Below are positions 33,826-43,052 of a DNA stretch of 64,000 nt, one piece after another (positions within the stretch are counted from its first letter, which is position 1; each line of letters opens with the position of its first letter). The stretch comes from LMUY01 sp964244585. Its GTDB lineage: Bacteria > Pseudomonadota > Alphaproteobacteria > Acetobacterales > Acetobacteraceae. Below the pieces are notes generated by a model. That model was given only the letters and a program-made list of their open reading frames with translations. It was not told where the DNA came from and searched no databases. The stretch covers positions 248,001 to 312,000 of the forward strand of contig CAXTJM010000002.1 in assembly GCA_964244585.1 (NCBI GenBank). Reading direction: 5' to 3'. Made by a program: the position numbers and the translations under genes.

Positions 33826-34991
33826 GGAGCGTGAGCATCTTGGGCAGCACCGGCAGCGTCGGGTGCAGCACGGTCGACCTGTTGCTGGCCCATCGGGATC
33901 GCTACCAGGTCCGCTGCCTGACGGGTGGGCGCAATGTGGCGGTGCTGGCGCAGCAGGCCATCGCGCTCGGTGCCGAGCTTGCCGTCATCGGCGACCCGGC
34001 GCAGCTATCCGCCTTGCGGGAGGCACTGGCCGGCCATCCGGTCCAGGTCGCCGCCGGTGCCGATGCGGTGACGCAGGCTGCCGCCATGCCGGTGGATTGG
34101 ACCATGGCGGCGATCACCGGGGCGGCCGGTTTGCCCTCCACCCTGGCCGCCATCCGCCGCGGCGGCGCTATCGCGTTCGCCAACAAGGAAGCCTTGGTGT
34201 GCGCCGGGGAGATCATGCTCCAGGCGGTGCGCGACGCCGGGGCGACGCTGCTGCCGGTGGATTCGGAACACAACGCGATCTTCCAGGCCATGGCGGAGCA
34301 GAACGGCCGCGCCGTCGAGCGCGTCGTGCTGACGGCGTCCGGCGGCCCGTTCCGCACCGCCAGCCTGGCCGAGATGCAGGCCGCCACGCCGGAGGCGGCG
34401 CTGCGCCATCCCGTCTGGTCGATGGGCAGCAAGATCAGCATCGATTCCGCGACCATGTTCAACAAGGGCCTGGAGCTGATCGAGGCTGCCCGCCTGTTCG
34501 GCCTGGCGGAAGCCCAGGTCGACATCCTCATCCACCCGCAATCGGTCGTGCACGGCATGGTCTGCTACAGCGACGGCAGCGTGCTGGCGCAACTCGGCAG
34601 CCCCGATATGCGCATCCCCATCGCCCATACCCTCGCTTGGCCGGAGCGCCTGTCCACGCACTCCCCGCGGCTCGACCTCGCCAACGTGGCCAGGCTGGAC
34701 TTCGCCGATCCGGACGTGGTACGGTTTCCGGCGTTGCGCCTGTCGCGCGACGCCTTGCGCGCCGGTGGCGGCGCCCCCACAATCCTGAACGCCGCCAACG
34801 AGATCGCGGTCGAGGCGTTCCTCGGGCGGCGTATCGGGTTCCTTGCCATCGCCGGCATCGTGGAGGCCGTGTTGGACCGGATGGGCGCGCCACCGGCCGG
34901 TTCGCTGGACGAGGTCATGGCGTTGGACCAGGCCGGACGGCGGCATGCGTCCGAGCTCGTTGCAAACCACAGCGCCCGGCCGGCGGCGTAG
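33822..34991 (+). CDS. dxr: 1-deoxy-D-xylulose 5-phosphate reductoisomerase
   Basis: A 389-residue enzyme of the MEP isoprenoid pathway, turning DXP into MEP with NADPH. Motifs are SILGSTGSVGCSTVDLL, AFANKEALVCAG, the active-site VDSEHNAIFQ, SGGPFRT, MGSKISIDSATMFNKGLELIEA with metal ligands, and IHPQSVVHGMV. It supplies precursors for uppS (upstream) and for the hopanoid/carotenoid backbone. ATG overlaps the cdsA stop. Confidence 0.96.
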   Translation: MRSVSILGSTGSVGCSTVDLLLAHRDRYQVRCLTGGRNVAVLAQQAIALGAELAVIGDPAQLSALREALAGHPVQVAAGADAVTQAAAMPVDWTMAAITGAAGLPSTLAAIRRGGAIAFANKEALVCAGEIMLQAVRDAGATLLPVDSEHNAIFQAMAEQNGRAVERVVLTASGGPFRTASLAEMQAATPEAALRHPVWSMGSKISIDSATMFNKGLELIEAARLFGLAEAQVDILIHPQSVVHGMVCYSDGSVLAQLGSPDMRIPIAHTLAWPERLSTHSPRLDLANVARLDFADPDVVRFPALRLSRDALRAGGGAPTILNAANEIAVEAFLGRRIGFLAIAGIVEAVLDRMGAPPAGSLDEVMALDQAGRRHASELVANHSARPAA

Positions 34992-35000
34992 GAAGAGATC

Positions 35001-36101
35001 ATGGGTTTCTTGCCAGACGCAGCGCGGACCGTCGTTTCCTTCCTGGTCGTGCTGGGGGTCCTGGTCTTCATCCACGAGATGGGCCACTACCTTGCCGCCC
35101 GGTGGCGGGGCGTGCACGTGGAAGCCTTCTCCATAGGCTTTGGCAGCCCGTTCGCCCGCTGGACCGACAGGGTCGGCACGGAATGGCGACTGTGCTGGCT
35201 GCCGTTGGGGGGCTACGTGAAGCTCCACGGCCAGGAGCGGCCGGAAGACGTGTCGCCGGAGGTTCGTGCCGCCTGGCAAGCCGGCCGGACGTTCCACGAG
35301 AAATCCGTCCTGTCCCGCGCCATCGTGGTCGCAGCCGGGCCGCTGGCCAACTTTCTGCTCGCCGCCGTGCTGTTCAGCGTCATGTTCGGCATCCAGGGGG
35401 AACCCGGCGAACCCGTCGTCCAACAAGTCATGCCGAACTCCGCCGCCGAAAGCGCCGGCCTTCATCCCGGCGATCGCATCGTCGAGATCAACAGCCGCAA
35501 GATCGGCAATTTCGAGGATATCGTCCGGATCGTGTCGGTGAGCGCCGGCAAGCCGCTCCAGATGGATATCCTTCGCGCCGGCGCGCCGCAGACGCTGGCT
35601 GTCGTCCCCGCCTCCATCGACGACGGCGGCGGCGGCAAGCTCGGCATCCTCGGGATCGCGGGTGCGCTGCGCCCGGTCGGCCCAATCGGCGCGGTCCGCG
35701 ACGGCATCGTCCATGTCTGGGACGTTTCGGTGCAGACGCTCCAGGGGGTCTGGCAGATCGTCACCGGGCAACGCGGCGCGGCCGGGCTTGGCGGTCCGCT
35801 GAAGATCGCCCAGCTCTCCGGCCAGGTGGCTCAGAACGGCATCGGCAGCCTGGTGTCGTTCATCGCCCTTCTCTCGGTCAATCTCGGCCTGATCAACCTG
35901 TTCCCGATCCCCATCCTGGATGGTGGACACCTCGTGTTCTACGCGGTGGAGGCGATCCGGGGCCGCCCGTTGCCGCCGCGGGCGCAGGAATACGGCTTCC
36001 GCGCCGGGCTGGCGTTGATCGCCTGCATCTTCCTGTTCGTGACCTGGAACGACCTGACGAGCTTCGGCCTGTTCCGCTGGGTTGCGGGGCTGGTCGGGTG
36101 A
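35001..36101 (+). CDS. rseP: Site-2 intramembrane protease RseP
   Basis: A 366-residue inner-membrane zinc protease. The HEMGH active site is at residues 25-29, one PDZ domain at about residues 120-200 (SAAESAGLHPGDRIVEINSR) and the C-terminal NLFPIPILDGGHL ligand motif. Four transmembrane segments are expected. E. coli RseP has two PDZ domains; a single one is usual in alphaproteobacterial homologues. It cleaves anti-sigma factors and remnant signal peptides; the substrate here is unknown. Starts nine bases after the dxr stop. Confidence 0.95.
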   Translation: MGFLPDAARTVVSFLVVLGVLVFIHEMGHYLAARWRGVHVEAFSIGFGSPFARWTDRVGTEWRLCWLPLGGYVKLHGQERPEDVSPEVRAAWQAGRTFHEKSVLSRAIVVAAGPLANFLLAAVLFSVMFGIQGEPGEPVVQQVMPNSAAESAGLHPGDRIVEINSRKIGNFEDIVRIVSVSAGKPLQMDILRAGAPQTLAVVPASIDDGGGGKLGILGIAGALRPVGPIGAVRDGIVHVWDVSVQTLQGVWQIVTGQRGAAGLGGPLKIAQLSGQVAQNGIGSLVSFIALLSVNLGLINLFPIPILDGGHLVFYAVEAIRGRPLPPRAQEYGFRAGLALIACIFLFVTWNDLTSFGLFRWVAGLVG

Positions 36102-36147
36102 GCGCGGCTCCGCGGGCCATCCCGCCACACCTGCTATCAAAACCGTT

Positions 36148-36177
36148 TTGTTTGATTCGGTTACCAGACGATATTAT
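36148..36177 (+). promoter_or_regulatory. Candidate promoter upstream of bamA
   Basis: TTGTTT, an 18-bp spacer and TATTAT (5/6 to the -10 consensus) lie in an AT-rich island between rseP and bamA. An imperfect palindrome CAAAAC-C-GTTTTG (36138-36150) overlaps the -35. This would give a 5' leader of about 125 nt for bamA. Confidence 0.45.
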
Positions 36178-36311
36178 CGCGCGGGTGTAAGAGCGATAGC
36201 GTGACGGGTTTGGCGTGGCTATGGTGCCACGGATTGCGAATCGGTGTGCGACGGTCTTGGCGACCGGGCAATGTCTGCCTACAAGCGCCCGTCCCGGAGG
36301 GATTAAAGCCG

Positions 36312-38762
36312 TTGTCCCGTATACGCCTGCTGCTTCTTGCCACCGTCTGCCTCGCCACCCCCCCGATGGGGCTCGATGCACCCGCGCAGGCACAGACCCG
36401 TCGTATTGCAACAACGCAGTCTCCCGCCGCCCGTTCCCCGCGTCGCACGTCCGCGCGCCCGGTGCAGCCCGGCGGCACGGTTTCCGCCATCCGCATCACC
36501 GGCAACCAGCGCATCGAAGACGGCACCATCCTCTCCTACATGCTGGTGGCACCCGGCGACGCGTTCGACCCGGACCGCATCGACCGCAGCCTGAAGACCC
36601 TTTACGCCACGGGATTGTTCCAGGACGTCTCGATCACGCGGGACGGCGCTGCCCTGGTGGTCAAGGTGGTCGAAAACCCCATCGTGAACCGGATCGCCTT
36701 CGAGGGAAATCACAAGCTCGTCGATACCACGCTGCGTCCATTGCTGGAGTTGCGCCCGCGGGCCGTGTTCACGGCCGAGCTCGCGCAGGCCGACCGACAG
36801 AAGATCCTGGACGCCTATGCCAAGCGGGGCCGGTTCGGCACCACGGTCGAGCCCAAGATCGTCCGCCTGGCACAGAATCGCGTCGACGTCATCTTCGAGA
36901 TCAACGAAGGCGCCGCCACCCTCGTGAGCCGGATCAGCTTCGTCGGCAACCACGCATTTGGCGAGAGCAGGCTGCGCGAGGTGGTCAGTTCCCGCGAGGA
37001 GGCGTTTTACCGCTTCCTGTCGAACAGCGACACGTATGATCCCTCCCGGGTGGAATACGACAAGGAATTGCTGCGCCGGTTCTACCTGCGCAACGGCTAC
37101 GCCGATTTCGAGGTCAAGGACGCAACGGCCGAACTGGCGCCGGACCGTTCCTCCTTCTTCGTGACCTTCACGATAAGCGAGGGCGCGCAATACACCGTCG
37201 GGTCGATCGGCGTGGAGTCCAAGCTGCCGAACCTCGCCGGCAACGACCTGCTCCAGTACGTGGAGCAGGAAAAGGGCGAGATCTACGATGGCGAGGCGGT
37301 CGAGCGGTCCGTCACGGCCTTGCAGGATGCAGCGCAGGCACGGGGCTACAATTTCGTGCTGGTGCGCCCGCGGATCGCCCGCGACACTGCCAAGCATACG
37401 GTCGACTTGGTGTTCGACGTCAGCGAGGGGCCGCGGATCTTCGTCGAACGCATCGACATCCAGGGCAACACCCGGACCAAGGACAAGGTCATCCGGCGGG
37501 AACTGCAACTGGCGGAGGGCGACGCGTTTAACGCCGCGGCGATCCGCCGCTCGCGCCAGCGGCTCAACGATCTGGGCTATTTCAACAGCGTCAACATCAC
37601 CTCCTCCCCCGGCAGCGCCAACGACAAGGCGATCGTGACGGCGGCGGTCGACGAGAAGGCGACCGGCGAGCTGAGCCTAGGCGGCGGCTTTTCGACGGAT
37701 GCGGGCGCGTTGGTCAGCGCCGGCCTGCGCGAAAAGAACCTGGTGGGCACCGGTATCGACGCCAGCCTCTCGGGCGTGTTGGCGCAGAAGCGGTCCGAGA
37801 TCAACTTCTCCGCCACCGACCCGTATTTCCTCGACCAGAACCTGGTCGCGGGCGTGGACGTGTTCCACGTGCAGAACAACAACCAATCGATCTCGAACTA
37901 CAACGAGCGGCGGACCGGCTTCACGCTGCGCCTGGGCTACGAGATCAACGACCATTTGCGGCAGGCCTATGCCTATTCGCTGGTCGACCGGAACGTGTAC
38001 GACGTGACAACGAACGCAAGCCTCTACATCCAGAACCAGGCCGGCGGCACGCTGCTGTCGCAGGTCGGGCAGACGCTGACGCTGGACTACCGCGACAGCC
38101 GCGTCGACCCGCACAGCGGCTTCGTCGTCAATTACGGCCTGGACGTCGCCGGGCTCGGCGGAACGGCGCATTACGTGCGCAACAAGATCGACGCCACCGG
38201 CTACATCCCATTGGAGCGCTTCACCGGCGATGCCGATTGGGGAATCGCGGTCTCAGGCGGGGCAGGCTATCTCACGTCGATCGGCGATCACCGCGAGAAC
38301 ATCATCGACCGCTTCTTCCTGGGCGGCGACAATTTGCGCGGCTTCCAGTCCGGCGGCGCCGGCCCGCACTCCGTGCCGCTCCAGGCCGGCGGCGTGATCT
38401 TCGGTTCGGACAGCATCGGCGGCCGCTTCATCTATACGCAATCGACCGAGCTGCGCTTCCCGTTGCCGATCTCCTCCGACCTCGGCATTTCCGGCCGCGC
38501 CTTCGTCGATGTCGGCGGATTGAGCCAGGCGACCTCGTCCGGACAGCAATTTGCGCGCGACGTCTTCAGCAATCCCATTCCGGGTGGCGTGACGCAGAAG
38601 ATCGTCGGCGAGACGGACCTGTCACCCCGGGTCGGCACCGGCGTCGGGGTGTCCTGGCGGACACCGTTTGGCTTGATCAACATCGACCTGGCCCAGGCGG
38701 TGGTGAAAAAGAAATACGACCAGACCCAGTTCTTCCGGTTCGGTTTTGGCACGAGGTTCTGA
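36312..38762 (+). CDS. bamA: Outer membrane protein assembly factor BamA
   Basis: An 816-residue Omp85 protein that inserts beta-barrels into the outer membrane. A signal peptide (LLLLATVCLATPPMGLDAPA) is followed by a basic linker, five POTRA domains (about 60-430; for example ITGNQRIEDGTILSYM and RIDIQGNTRTKDKVIRRE), and a 16-strand barrel ending FRFGFGTRF with terminal Phe. The L6 loop motif appears as GGDNLRGFQSGGAG (a variant of VRGF). TTG 36312 places the signal peptide at the N-terminus, 11 nt after GGAGG. Confidence 0.95.
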   Translation: MSRIRLLLLATVCLATPPMGLDAPAQAQTRRIATTQSPAARSPRRTSARPVQPGGTVSAIRITGNQRIEDGTILSYMLVAPGDAFDPDRIDRSLKTLYATGLFQDVSITRDGAALVVKVVENPIVNRIAFEGNHKLVDTTLRPLLELRPRAVFTAELAQADRQKILDAYAKRGRFGTTVEPKIVRLAQNRVDVIFEINEGAATLVSRISFVGNHAFGESRLREVVSSREEAFYRFLSNSDTYDPSRVEYDKELLRRFYLRNGYADFEVKDATAELAPDRSSFFVTFTISEGAQYTVGSIGVESKLPNLAGNDLLQYVEQEKGEIYDGEAVERSVTALQDAAQARGYNFVLVRPRIARDTAKHTVDLVFDVSEGPRIFVERIDIQGNTRTKDKVIRRELQLAEGDAFNAAAIRRSRQRLNDLGYFNSVNITSSPGSANDKAIVTAAVDEKATGELSLGGGFSTDAGALVSAGLREKNLVGTGIDASLSGVLAQKRSEINFSATDPYFLDQNLVAGVDVFHVQNNNQSISNYNERRTGFTLRLGYEINDHLRQAYAYSLVDRNVYDVTTNASLYIQNQAGGTLLSQVGQTLTLDYRDSRVDPHSGFVVNYGLDVAGLGGTAHYVRNKIDATGYIPLERFTGDADWGIAVSGGAGYLTSIGDHRENIIDRFFLGGDNLRGFQSGGAGPHSVPLQAGGVIFGSDSIGGRFIYTQSTELRFPLPISSDLGISGRAFVDVGGLSQATSSGQQFARDVFSNPIPGGVTQKIVGETDLSPRVGTGVGVSWRTPFGLINIDLAQAVVKKKYDQTQFFRFGFGTRF

Positions 38763-38775
38763 ATTGAATACCAGC

Positions 38776-39672
38776 ATGACCAATCGCCCGTCCTTCCGCA
38801 TCGCGTTGTTCGCCGCCGCGGCCCTGCTCGCCGCCAATGGCCAGGCGGTCGCGCAGGGCTACTTCATTCCGCCGCAGCAATCCGCCCCACGGCCTGCGAC
38901 GCCTGCGCCCCGGCCCGCGGCGCCTCGGCCGGCGCCGGCCCCCGTGCAGCAGCAGGTCCTGCCGCCACCGCCGCCGGTGCAGATCCAGGGCGGCATGCCG
39001 ACCGTGCCGAACGGTGATGGGTTGGGCGGCGACACCACCGACCAGGCTGCGGTGCAGCTGCCCAACGTGCCCGTGCCGGACCTGCCGCCGCTGCCGAAGG
39101 GAGCATCCCCGCCGGCTGCCGTCATCGGTGTGCTGGGCGTGCCGGAGATCATGCGGGCCGCCACCGCGTCCCAGCAGGTGGAGAAGGTGATCGGTGAGCG
39201 CCGCGAGAAACTGAACCAAGACGCGCAGAAGGAACAGGGCGTCTGGCGCGACCTGCAGCAGCAACTGGCGGCGCAGCGCGCCACGATGACGCCAGACCAG
39301 GTGCGCGCGAAGGAGCGGGAGCTGCAGGAGCGCATCACCAACGCGCAGAAGAGCTTCCGCGACCGCAACCGGATCATCCAGGAGACGGCGCAGTACTCAC
39401 TGAGCCAGATCGAGCGCACGCTGATCGGCGTCATCCGTCAGGTGGCCGAGAGCCGCGGCATGAACCTGGTGCTGCACCGGGCGCAGGTGGCGTTGAACAT
39501 CAACGAGTTCGACATCACCGACCAGGTGACGCAGCAGATGAACAAGGTCATGCCGTCGGTCAACATCCCGCCCGACGGCGTGTCCCCGGTGGCAGAGGCA
39601 CAACAGGCCGGAACGCCGCCCGCCCCCACACCGGCGTCGGCGCCGACCACCCCGCCCCCCGCCCGGCGCTAA
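38776..39672 (+). CDS. skp: Skp/OmpH-family periplasmic chaperone, extended
   Basis: A 298-residue protein with a signal peptide (FRIALFAAAALLAANGQAVA). A Pro/Ala-rich region at about residues 30-95 is followed by an OmpH domain at about 110-260: coiled-coil arms with EKVIGERREKLNQDAQKEQG and VRAKERELQERITNAQKSF. The tail is Pro-rich. The family core is about 160 residues, so this copy carries low-complexity extensions at both ends. It carries unfolded outer-membrane proteins to BamA. Starts 13 bp after the bamA stop. Confidence 0.88.
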   Translation: MTNRPSFRIALFAAAALLAANGQAVAQGYFIPPQQSAPRPATPAPRPAAPRPAPAPVQQQVLPPPPPVQIQGGMPTVPNGDGLGGDTTDQAAVQLPNVPVPDLPPLPKGASPPAAVIGVLGVPEIMRAATASQQVEKVIGERREKLNQDAQKEQGVWRDLQQQLAAQRATMTPDQVRAKERELQERITNAQKSFRDRNRIIQETAQYSLSQIERTLIGVIRQVAESRGMNLVLHRAQVALNINEFDITDQVTQQMNKVMPSVNIPPDGVSPVAEAQQAGTPPAPTPASAPTTPPPARR

Positions 39673-39678
39673 GCGGGC

Positions 39679-40722
39679 GTGACCGCGGCTGGCGCGGGGG
39701 ACGCGCGGTTTTTCCACAGGGCCGGCCCGCACGGCGTCGCGGCCGTGGCGAATGCGGCTGGGGCTGGCGTTCCCACACTGGAACGGCCGCTCTACGGCGT
39801 GGCGCCGCTGCAACTCGCCGGCCCCGAGCACGTGAGCTTCCTCGACAACCGGCATTACCTGCCGCTGCTGGAAGCGACACGGGCGGGCGCTGTCATCATC
39901 CACCCGAACATGGCCGACAAGGTTCCCGCCGGCACGATCGCGATCGTCACGCCAGAGCCTTATCTCGGCTGGGCGCACGTGGCCGCCTTGTTCCACCCGA
40001 CGCCGCCTGTGCTGGCCAGCATCCATCCAAGCGCGGTCGTCGACCCGACGGCCCAGGTGGATCCCTCGGCTGAGATCGGGCCGCTGGCCGTCATCGGCGC
40101 GAAGGCGGAGATCGGGCCGTCCTGCCGTGTCGCCCCGGGGGCCGTGATCGGCGCGGGCGTCCAGGTCGGGCCGCATTGCCGGGTCGGCGCGCTTGCCTCC
40201 ATCAGCCACGCGATCCTGGGCGCACGCGTCTACGTCTATCCGGGCGCGCGCATCGGGCAGGAGGGATTTGGCTTCGCCGTCGGCCCGTCCGGGTTCGTCA
40301 CCGTGCCGCAACTGGGCCGCGTCCTGCTGGAGGATGACGTGGAGGTCGGTGCCAACAGCACCATCGATCGCGGCTCCACCCAGGACACGGTGATCGGAGC
40401 GGGCTCCCGCCTCGACAACCTGGTGCAGATCGGGCACAACGTCCGCCTCGGTCGCTGTTGCATCGTCGTGTCGCAGGCGGGGATTTCGGGTTCCACCGTA
40501 TTAGAGGACTTCGTGGTGGTTGCGGCGCAGGCGGGCCTCATCGGACATCTGCGGATCGGGGCGAAGGCGCGGATCGGCGCGCAATCCGGCGTGATGCGCA
40601 GCGTGGAGGCCGGGGCGGACGTGCTGGGCGCGCCGGCGGTCCCGGTTCGTGAGTTCTTCCGTAATGTTGCCGTGCTGCGCAAGCTGGCGGCTCGCCGCCC
40701 GTCTGATCGTGGGGAAGCGTGA
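39679..40722 (+). CDS. lpxD: UDP-3-O-acylglucosamine N-acyltransferase
   Basis: A 347-residue left-handed parallel beta-helix acyltransferase of lipid A synthesis. N-terminal uridine-binding domain at about residues 8-105, then hexapeptide repeats (for example VDPSAEIGPLAVIGAKAEIG). Catalytic His lies in LVQIGHNVRLG, with SQAGISGSTVLED afterwards. GTG start at 39679. It is coupled to fabZ by a GTGA overlap. Confidence 0.94.
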   Translation: MTAAGAGDARFFHRAGPHGVAAVANAAGAGVPTLERPLYGVAPLQLAGPEHVSFLDNRHYLPLLEATRAGAVIIHPNMADKVPAGTIAIVTPEPYLGWAHVAALFHPTPPVLASIHPSAVVDPTAQVDPSAEIGPLAVIGAKAEIGPSCRVAPGAVIGAGVQVGPHCRVGALASISHAILGARVYVYPGARIGQEGFGFAVGPSGFVTVPQLGRVLLEDDVEVGANSTIDRGSTQDTVIGAGSRLDNLVQIGHNVRLGRCCIVVSQAGISGSTVLEDFVVVAAQAGLIGHLRIGAKARIGAQSGVMRSVEAGADVLGAPAVPVREFFRNVAVLRKLAARRPSDRGEA

Positions 40723-41207
40723 GCGTGGACATCGAAGCGCCCTCCACCACCTACGAGACGCTGGATATCGAGCGTATCATGCATGCGATCCCGCACCGGT
40801 ATCCCATGCTGATGATCGACCGGATCGTCGACGTGGTGCTGGACCAGTCGGCCGTCGGCGTGAAGAACGTGTCGGTGAACGAGCATTTCTTCCAGGGCCA
40901 TTTTCCCGACCATCCGGTCATGCCGGGCGTGCTCATCATCGAGAGCATGGCGCAGACGGCCGCCGTGTTGGTCGTGGAGACGCTGGGAGGCGATGCGGCC
41001 GGCAAGCTCGTCTATTTCATGACGATCGAAAGTGCGAAGTTCCGCAGGCCCGTGGTGCCGGGCGACCAGCTCCGCCTGCTGGTGGTCAAGGAGCGGCGTC
41101 GCGCCCATGTCTGGAAGTTCCACGGAACGGGGATGGTGGATGGCGTGTCGGTGGCGGAGGCGACGTTTGCCGCCATGATCATGGACCGGCCGCCCGCGTC
41201 GGAGTGA
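40719..41207 (+). CDS. fabZ: 3-hydroxyacyl-ACP dehydratase FabZ
   Basis: A 162-residue hot-dog-fold dehydratase of fatty-acid elongation. The active site lies in FFQGHFPDHPVMPGVLIIES (His and Glu), with AIPHRYPMLMIDRI at the N-terminus. It competes with LpxA/LpxD for hydroxyacyl-ACP, which explains its place among lpx genes. A 107-bp gap before lpxA holds no visible gene. Confidence 0.95.
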   Translation: MSVDIEAPSTTYETLDIERIMHAIPHRYPMLMIDRIVDVVLDQSAVGVKNVSVNEHFFQGHFPDHPVMPGVLIIESMAQTAAVLVVETLGGDAAGKLVYFMTIESAKFRRPVVPGDQLRLLVVKERRRAHVWKFHGTGMVDGVSVAEATFAAMIMDRPPASE

Positions 41208-41314
41208 CGCTGACGAAACAATGCGTGTGTTGGCGGTTCGGTCATGCCGTCGCATGGTCCCCGCGCGTTCGAGGATCTGACCATGCCGCGTAGCAACCGC
41301 CGGGCTGTCCGGCG

Positions 41315-42118
41315 TTGACCGTCCATCCCACTGCGATCGTCGCCAGCGGCGCCCGGATCGCGGCCGACGCGACGGTGGGTCCCTGGTGCACGGTGGGTGC
41401 CGAGGTGGAGATCGGCGCGGGCGCCAGTCTGGCCAGCCATGTCGTGGTGGATGGTCACACCAGGATCGGCGCCGGGGCGGTGCTATATCCGTTCTGCACC
41501 GTCGGCCTCGCGCCGCAGGACTTGAAATACAAGGGCGAGCCGACCCGGTGCGAGATCGGTCCGCGCACGCAGGTCCGCGAGCATTGCACGATCCATCGCG
41601 GCACCGTCACCGGCACCGGCATCACGCGGGTGGGGGCGGATTGCCTGCTGATGGCCGTGGTGCACGTCGCGCATGACTGCGTGCTGGGTGACGGCGTCAT
41701 CATCGCCAACAACGTGGTGATGGGCGGCCATGTCGAGATCGGCGACGGCGCGGTGATCGGCGGCGCCGCGGCGCTGCACCAGTTCGTCCGCATCGGCCGT
41801 GCCGCAATGGTGGGCGGCGTGTCCGGCGTCGAGGCGGATGTCGTGCCGTTCGGCAGCGTCATCGGCAATCGTGCCCGTTTAGCGGGTTTGAACCTGATCG
41901 GGCTGCGCCGGCGCGGCGTGGACAAGGCGCGGCTGCATACGATCCGCGCCGCCTTCCGCACGCTGTTCGCCGGCGAAGGCGTGTTCGCGCAGCGCCTGGA
42001 GGCGGTCCGGGCGCATTATGCCGACGAGCCGCTGGTCATGGAAATGCTGGATTTCGCCAGCGTCCACAGCAAACGCGGCCTGATCCGCACCGCGCTCGCG
42101 GCGGAAGAGGAAGGGTGA
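41315..42118 (+). CDS. lpxA: UDP-GlcNAc O-acyltransferase LpxA
   Basis: A 267-residue beta-helix transferase, first step of lipid A synthesis. Hexapeptide repeats fill the first 190 residues, with catalytic His in VVHVAHDCVLGD and VGLAPQDLKYKGEPT. The C-terminal helical domain includes GLNLIGLRRRGVDKARL. TTG 41315 is the only start that keeps the N-terminal VHPTAIVASGARI; no strong Shine-Dalgarno is apparent. Confidence 0.95.
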   Translation: MTVHPTAIVASGARIAADATVGPWCTVGAEVEIGAGASLASHVVVDGHTRIGAGAVLYPFCTVGLAPQDLKYKGEPTRCEIGPRTQVREHCTIHRGTVTGTGITRVGADCLLMAVVHVAHDCVLGDGVIIANNVVMGGHVEIGDGAVIGGAAALHQFVRIGRAAMVGGVSGVEADVVPFGSVIGNRARLAGLNLIGLRRRGVDKARLHTIRAAFRTLFAGEGVFAQRLEAVRAHYADEPLVMEMLDFASVHSKRGLIRTALAAEEEG

Positions 42119-42134
42119 CGGGCCGCATCGGCCC

Positions 42135-43052
42135 ATGAGGCTGCATTCTCACCCCGACCCTCTTCCGGAGGGGGAGGGCAAATCGGACGCCTCTGCCTCC
42201 GCGCGAGGATCGGGTGAGGGTGGCCCGCTCGGCATCATCGCCGGCGGCGGCCCCTTGCCCGGCCGCGTGGCCGCCGCCGCCGCCGCGACCGGCCGGCCGG
42301 TGTTCATCGTCGCCCTGGAGGGATATGCCGAGGCGGGCGTCGTCGAACCGTTCCCGCACGCGCCTGCCAGGCTCGGCGCCGCCGGCCGTATCCTGGATCT
42401 GCTGCGGTCCAACGGGTGCCGCGACATCGTCCTGGTCGGCCCGGTGCGCCGGCCCTCGCTGCTGCATCTGCGGCCGGATGGCGAGGGGGCACGGCTGCTC
42501 GCGCGGATCGGCCGGGCGGCGTTCGCCGGCGATGACGGATTCCTCGCGGCCATCGTCCGCGTGCTGGGGGAGGAGGGCTTCCGCGTCCTGGGGGCGCACG
42601 AGATCCTCACCGAGGCGGTCGGCCCCAGCGGCCTGCTCAGCCGCGCCATGCCCGACGCCGAAGCCGGCGCGGATATCGCCCGTGCGGTCACGGTGGTGCG
42701 GGCGCTCGGACAGGTCGATGTCGGGCAGGGCTGCGTAGTGCAGCAGGGCATCGTCCTTGCCGTCGAGGCGATCGAGGGCACGGACGCGATGGTGGCCCGT
42801 GCGGCCACGCTCAGCCGGCCGGGGCCGGGCGGCGTGCTGGTCAAGCTGGTCAAACCTGGGCAGGATAGGCGGGCCGACCTGCCGACCATCGGCCCCCGCA
42901 CGATCGACGTCGCTGCGACCGCCGGGCTGCGCGGGGTTGCGTTCGAGGCCGGGGGCACCCTGTTGACCGACCGGGCCGGTTGCGTGGCGCGGGCGGATGC
43001 GGCCGGGCTCTTCCTGCTCGGCCTGGACCCACATATCGGAGACGCTTCATGA
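42135..43052 (+). CDS. lpxI: UDP-2,3-diacylglucosamine pyrophosphatase LpxI
   Basis: A 305-residue LpxI-family (formerly DUF1009) hydrolase that makes lipid X, replacing LpxH. Motifs are LGIIAGGGPLPGRVAAAA, VGPVRRPSLLHL, GDDGFLAAIVRVLGEEGF and the C-terminal AGLRGVAFEAGGTLLTDRAG. The first about 31 residues are coded by a REP-like palindrome and are not family sequence; the usual N-terminus begins near LGIIAGGG, and no in-frame start codon lies between. So the start ATG 42135 seems forced by the repeat. lpxB, its usual neighbour, is missing. Confidence 0.9.
   Translation: MRLHSHPDPLPEGEGKSDASASARGSGEGGPLGIIAGGGPLPGRVAAAAAATGRPVFIVALEGYAEAGVVEPFPHAPARLGAAGRILDLLRSNGCRDIVLVGPVRRPSLLHLRPDGEGARLLARIGRAAFAGDDGFLAAIVRVLGEEGFRVLGAHEILTEAVGPSGLLSRAMPDAEAGADIARAVTVVRALGQVDVGQGCVVQQGIVLAVEAIEGTDAMVARAATLSRPGPGGVLVKLVKPGQDRRADLPTIGPRTIDVAATAGLRGVAFEAGGTLLTDRAGCVARADAAGLFLLGLDPHIGDAS
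42148..42218. repeat. REP-like palindrome inside lpxI 5' end
   Basis: The left arm at 42148-42162 (CTCACCCCGACCCTC) pairs with 42205-42218 (GAGGATCGGGTGAG) almost perfectly. The interior holds CCGGAGGGGGAGGGC. It is read in frame as PDPLPEGEG...SGEG in LpxI. The same core recurs at 18872-18897. Confidence 0.75.

Noticed and set aside
34005..36140. 711-codon minus-strand frame over dxr and rseP
   Set aside because: Antisense shadow with His/Gln/Asp-rich composition; no domain and no start context.
33863..36190. 775-codon frame across dxr and rseP
   Set aside because: Arg/Gly/Pro-rich frameshifted reading of dxr and rseP, both of which have intact diagnostic motifs in another frame.
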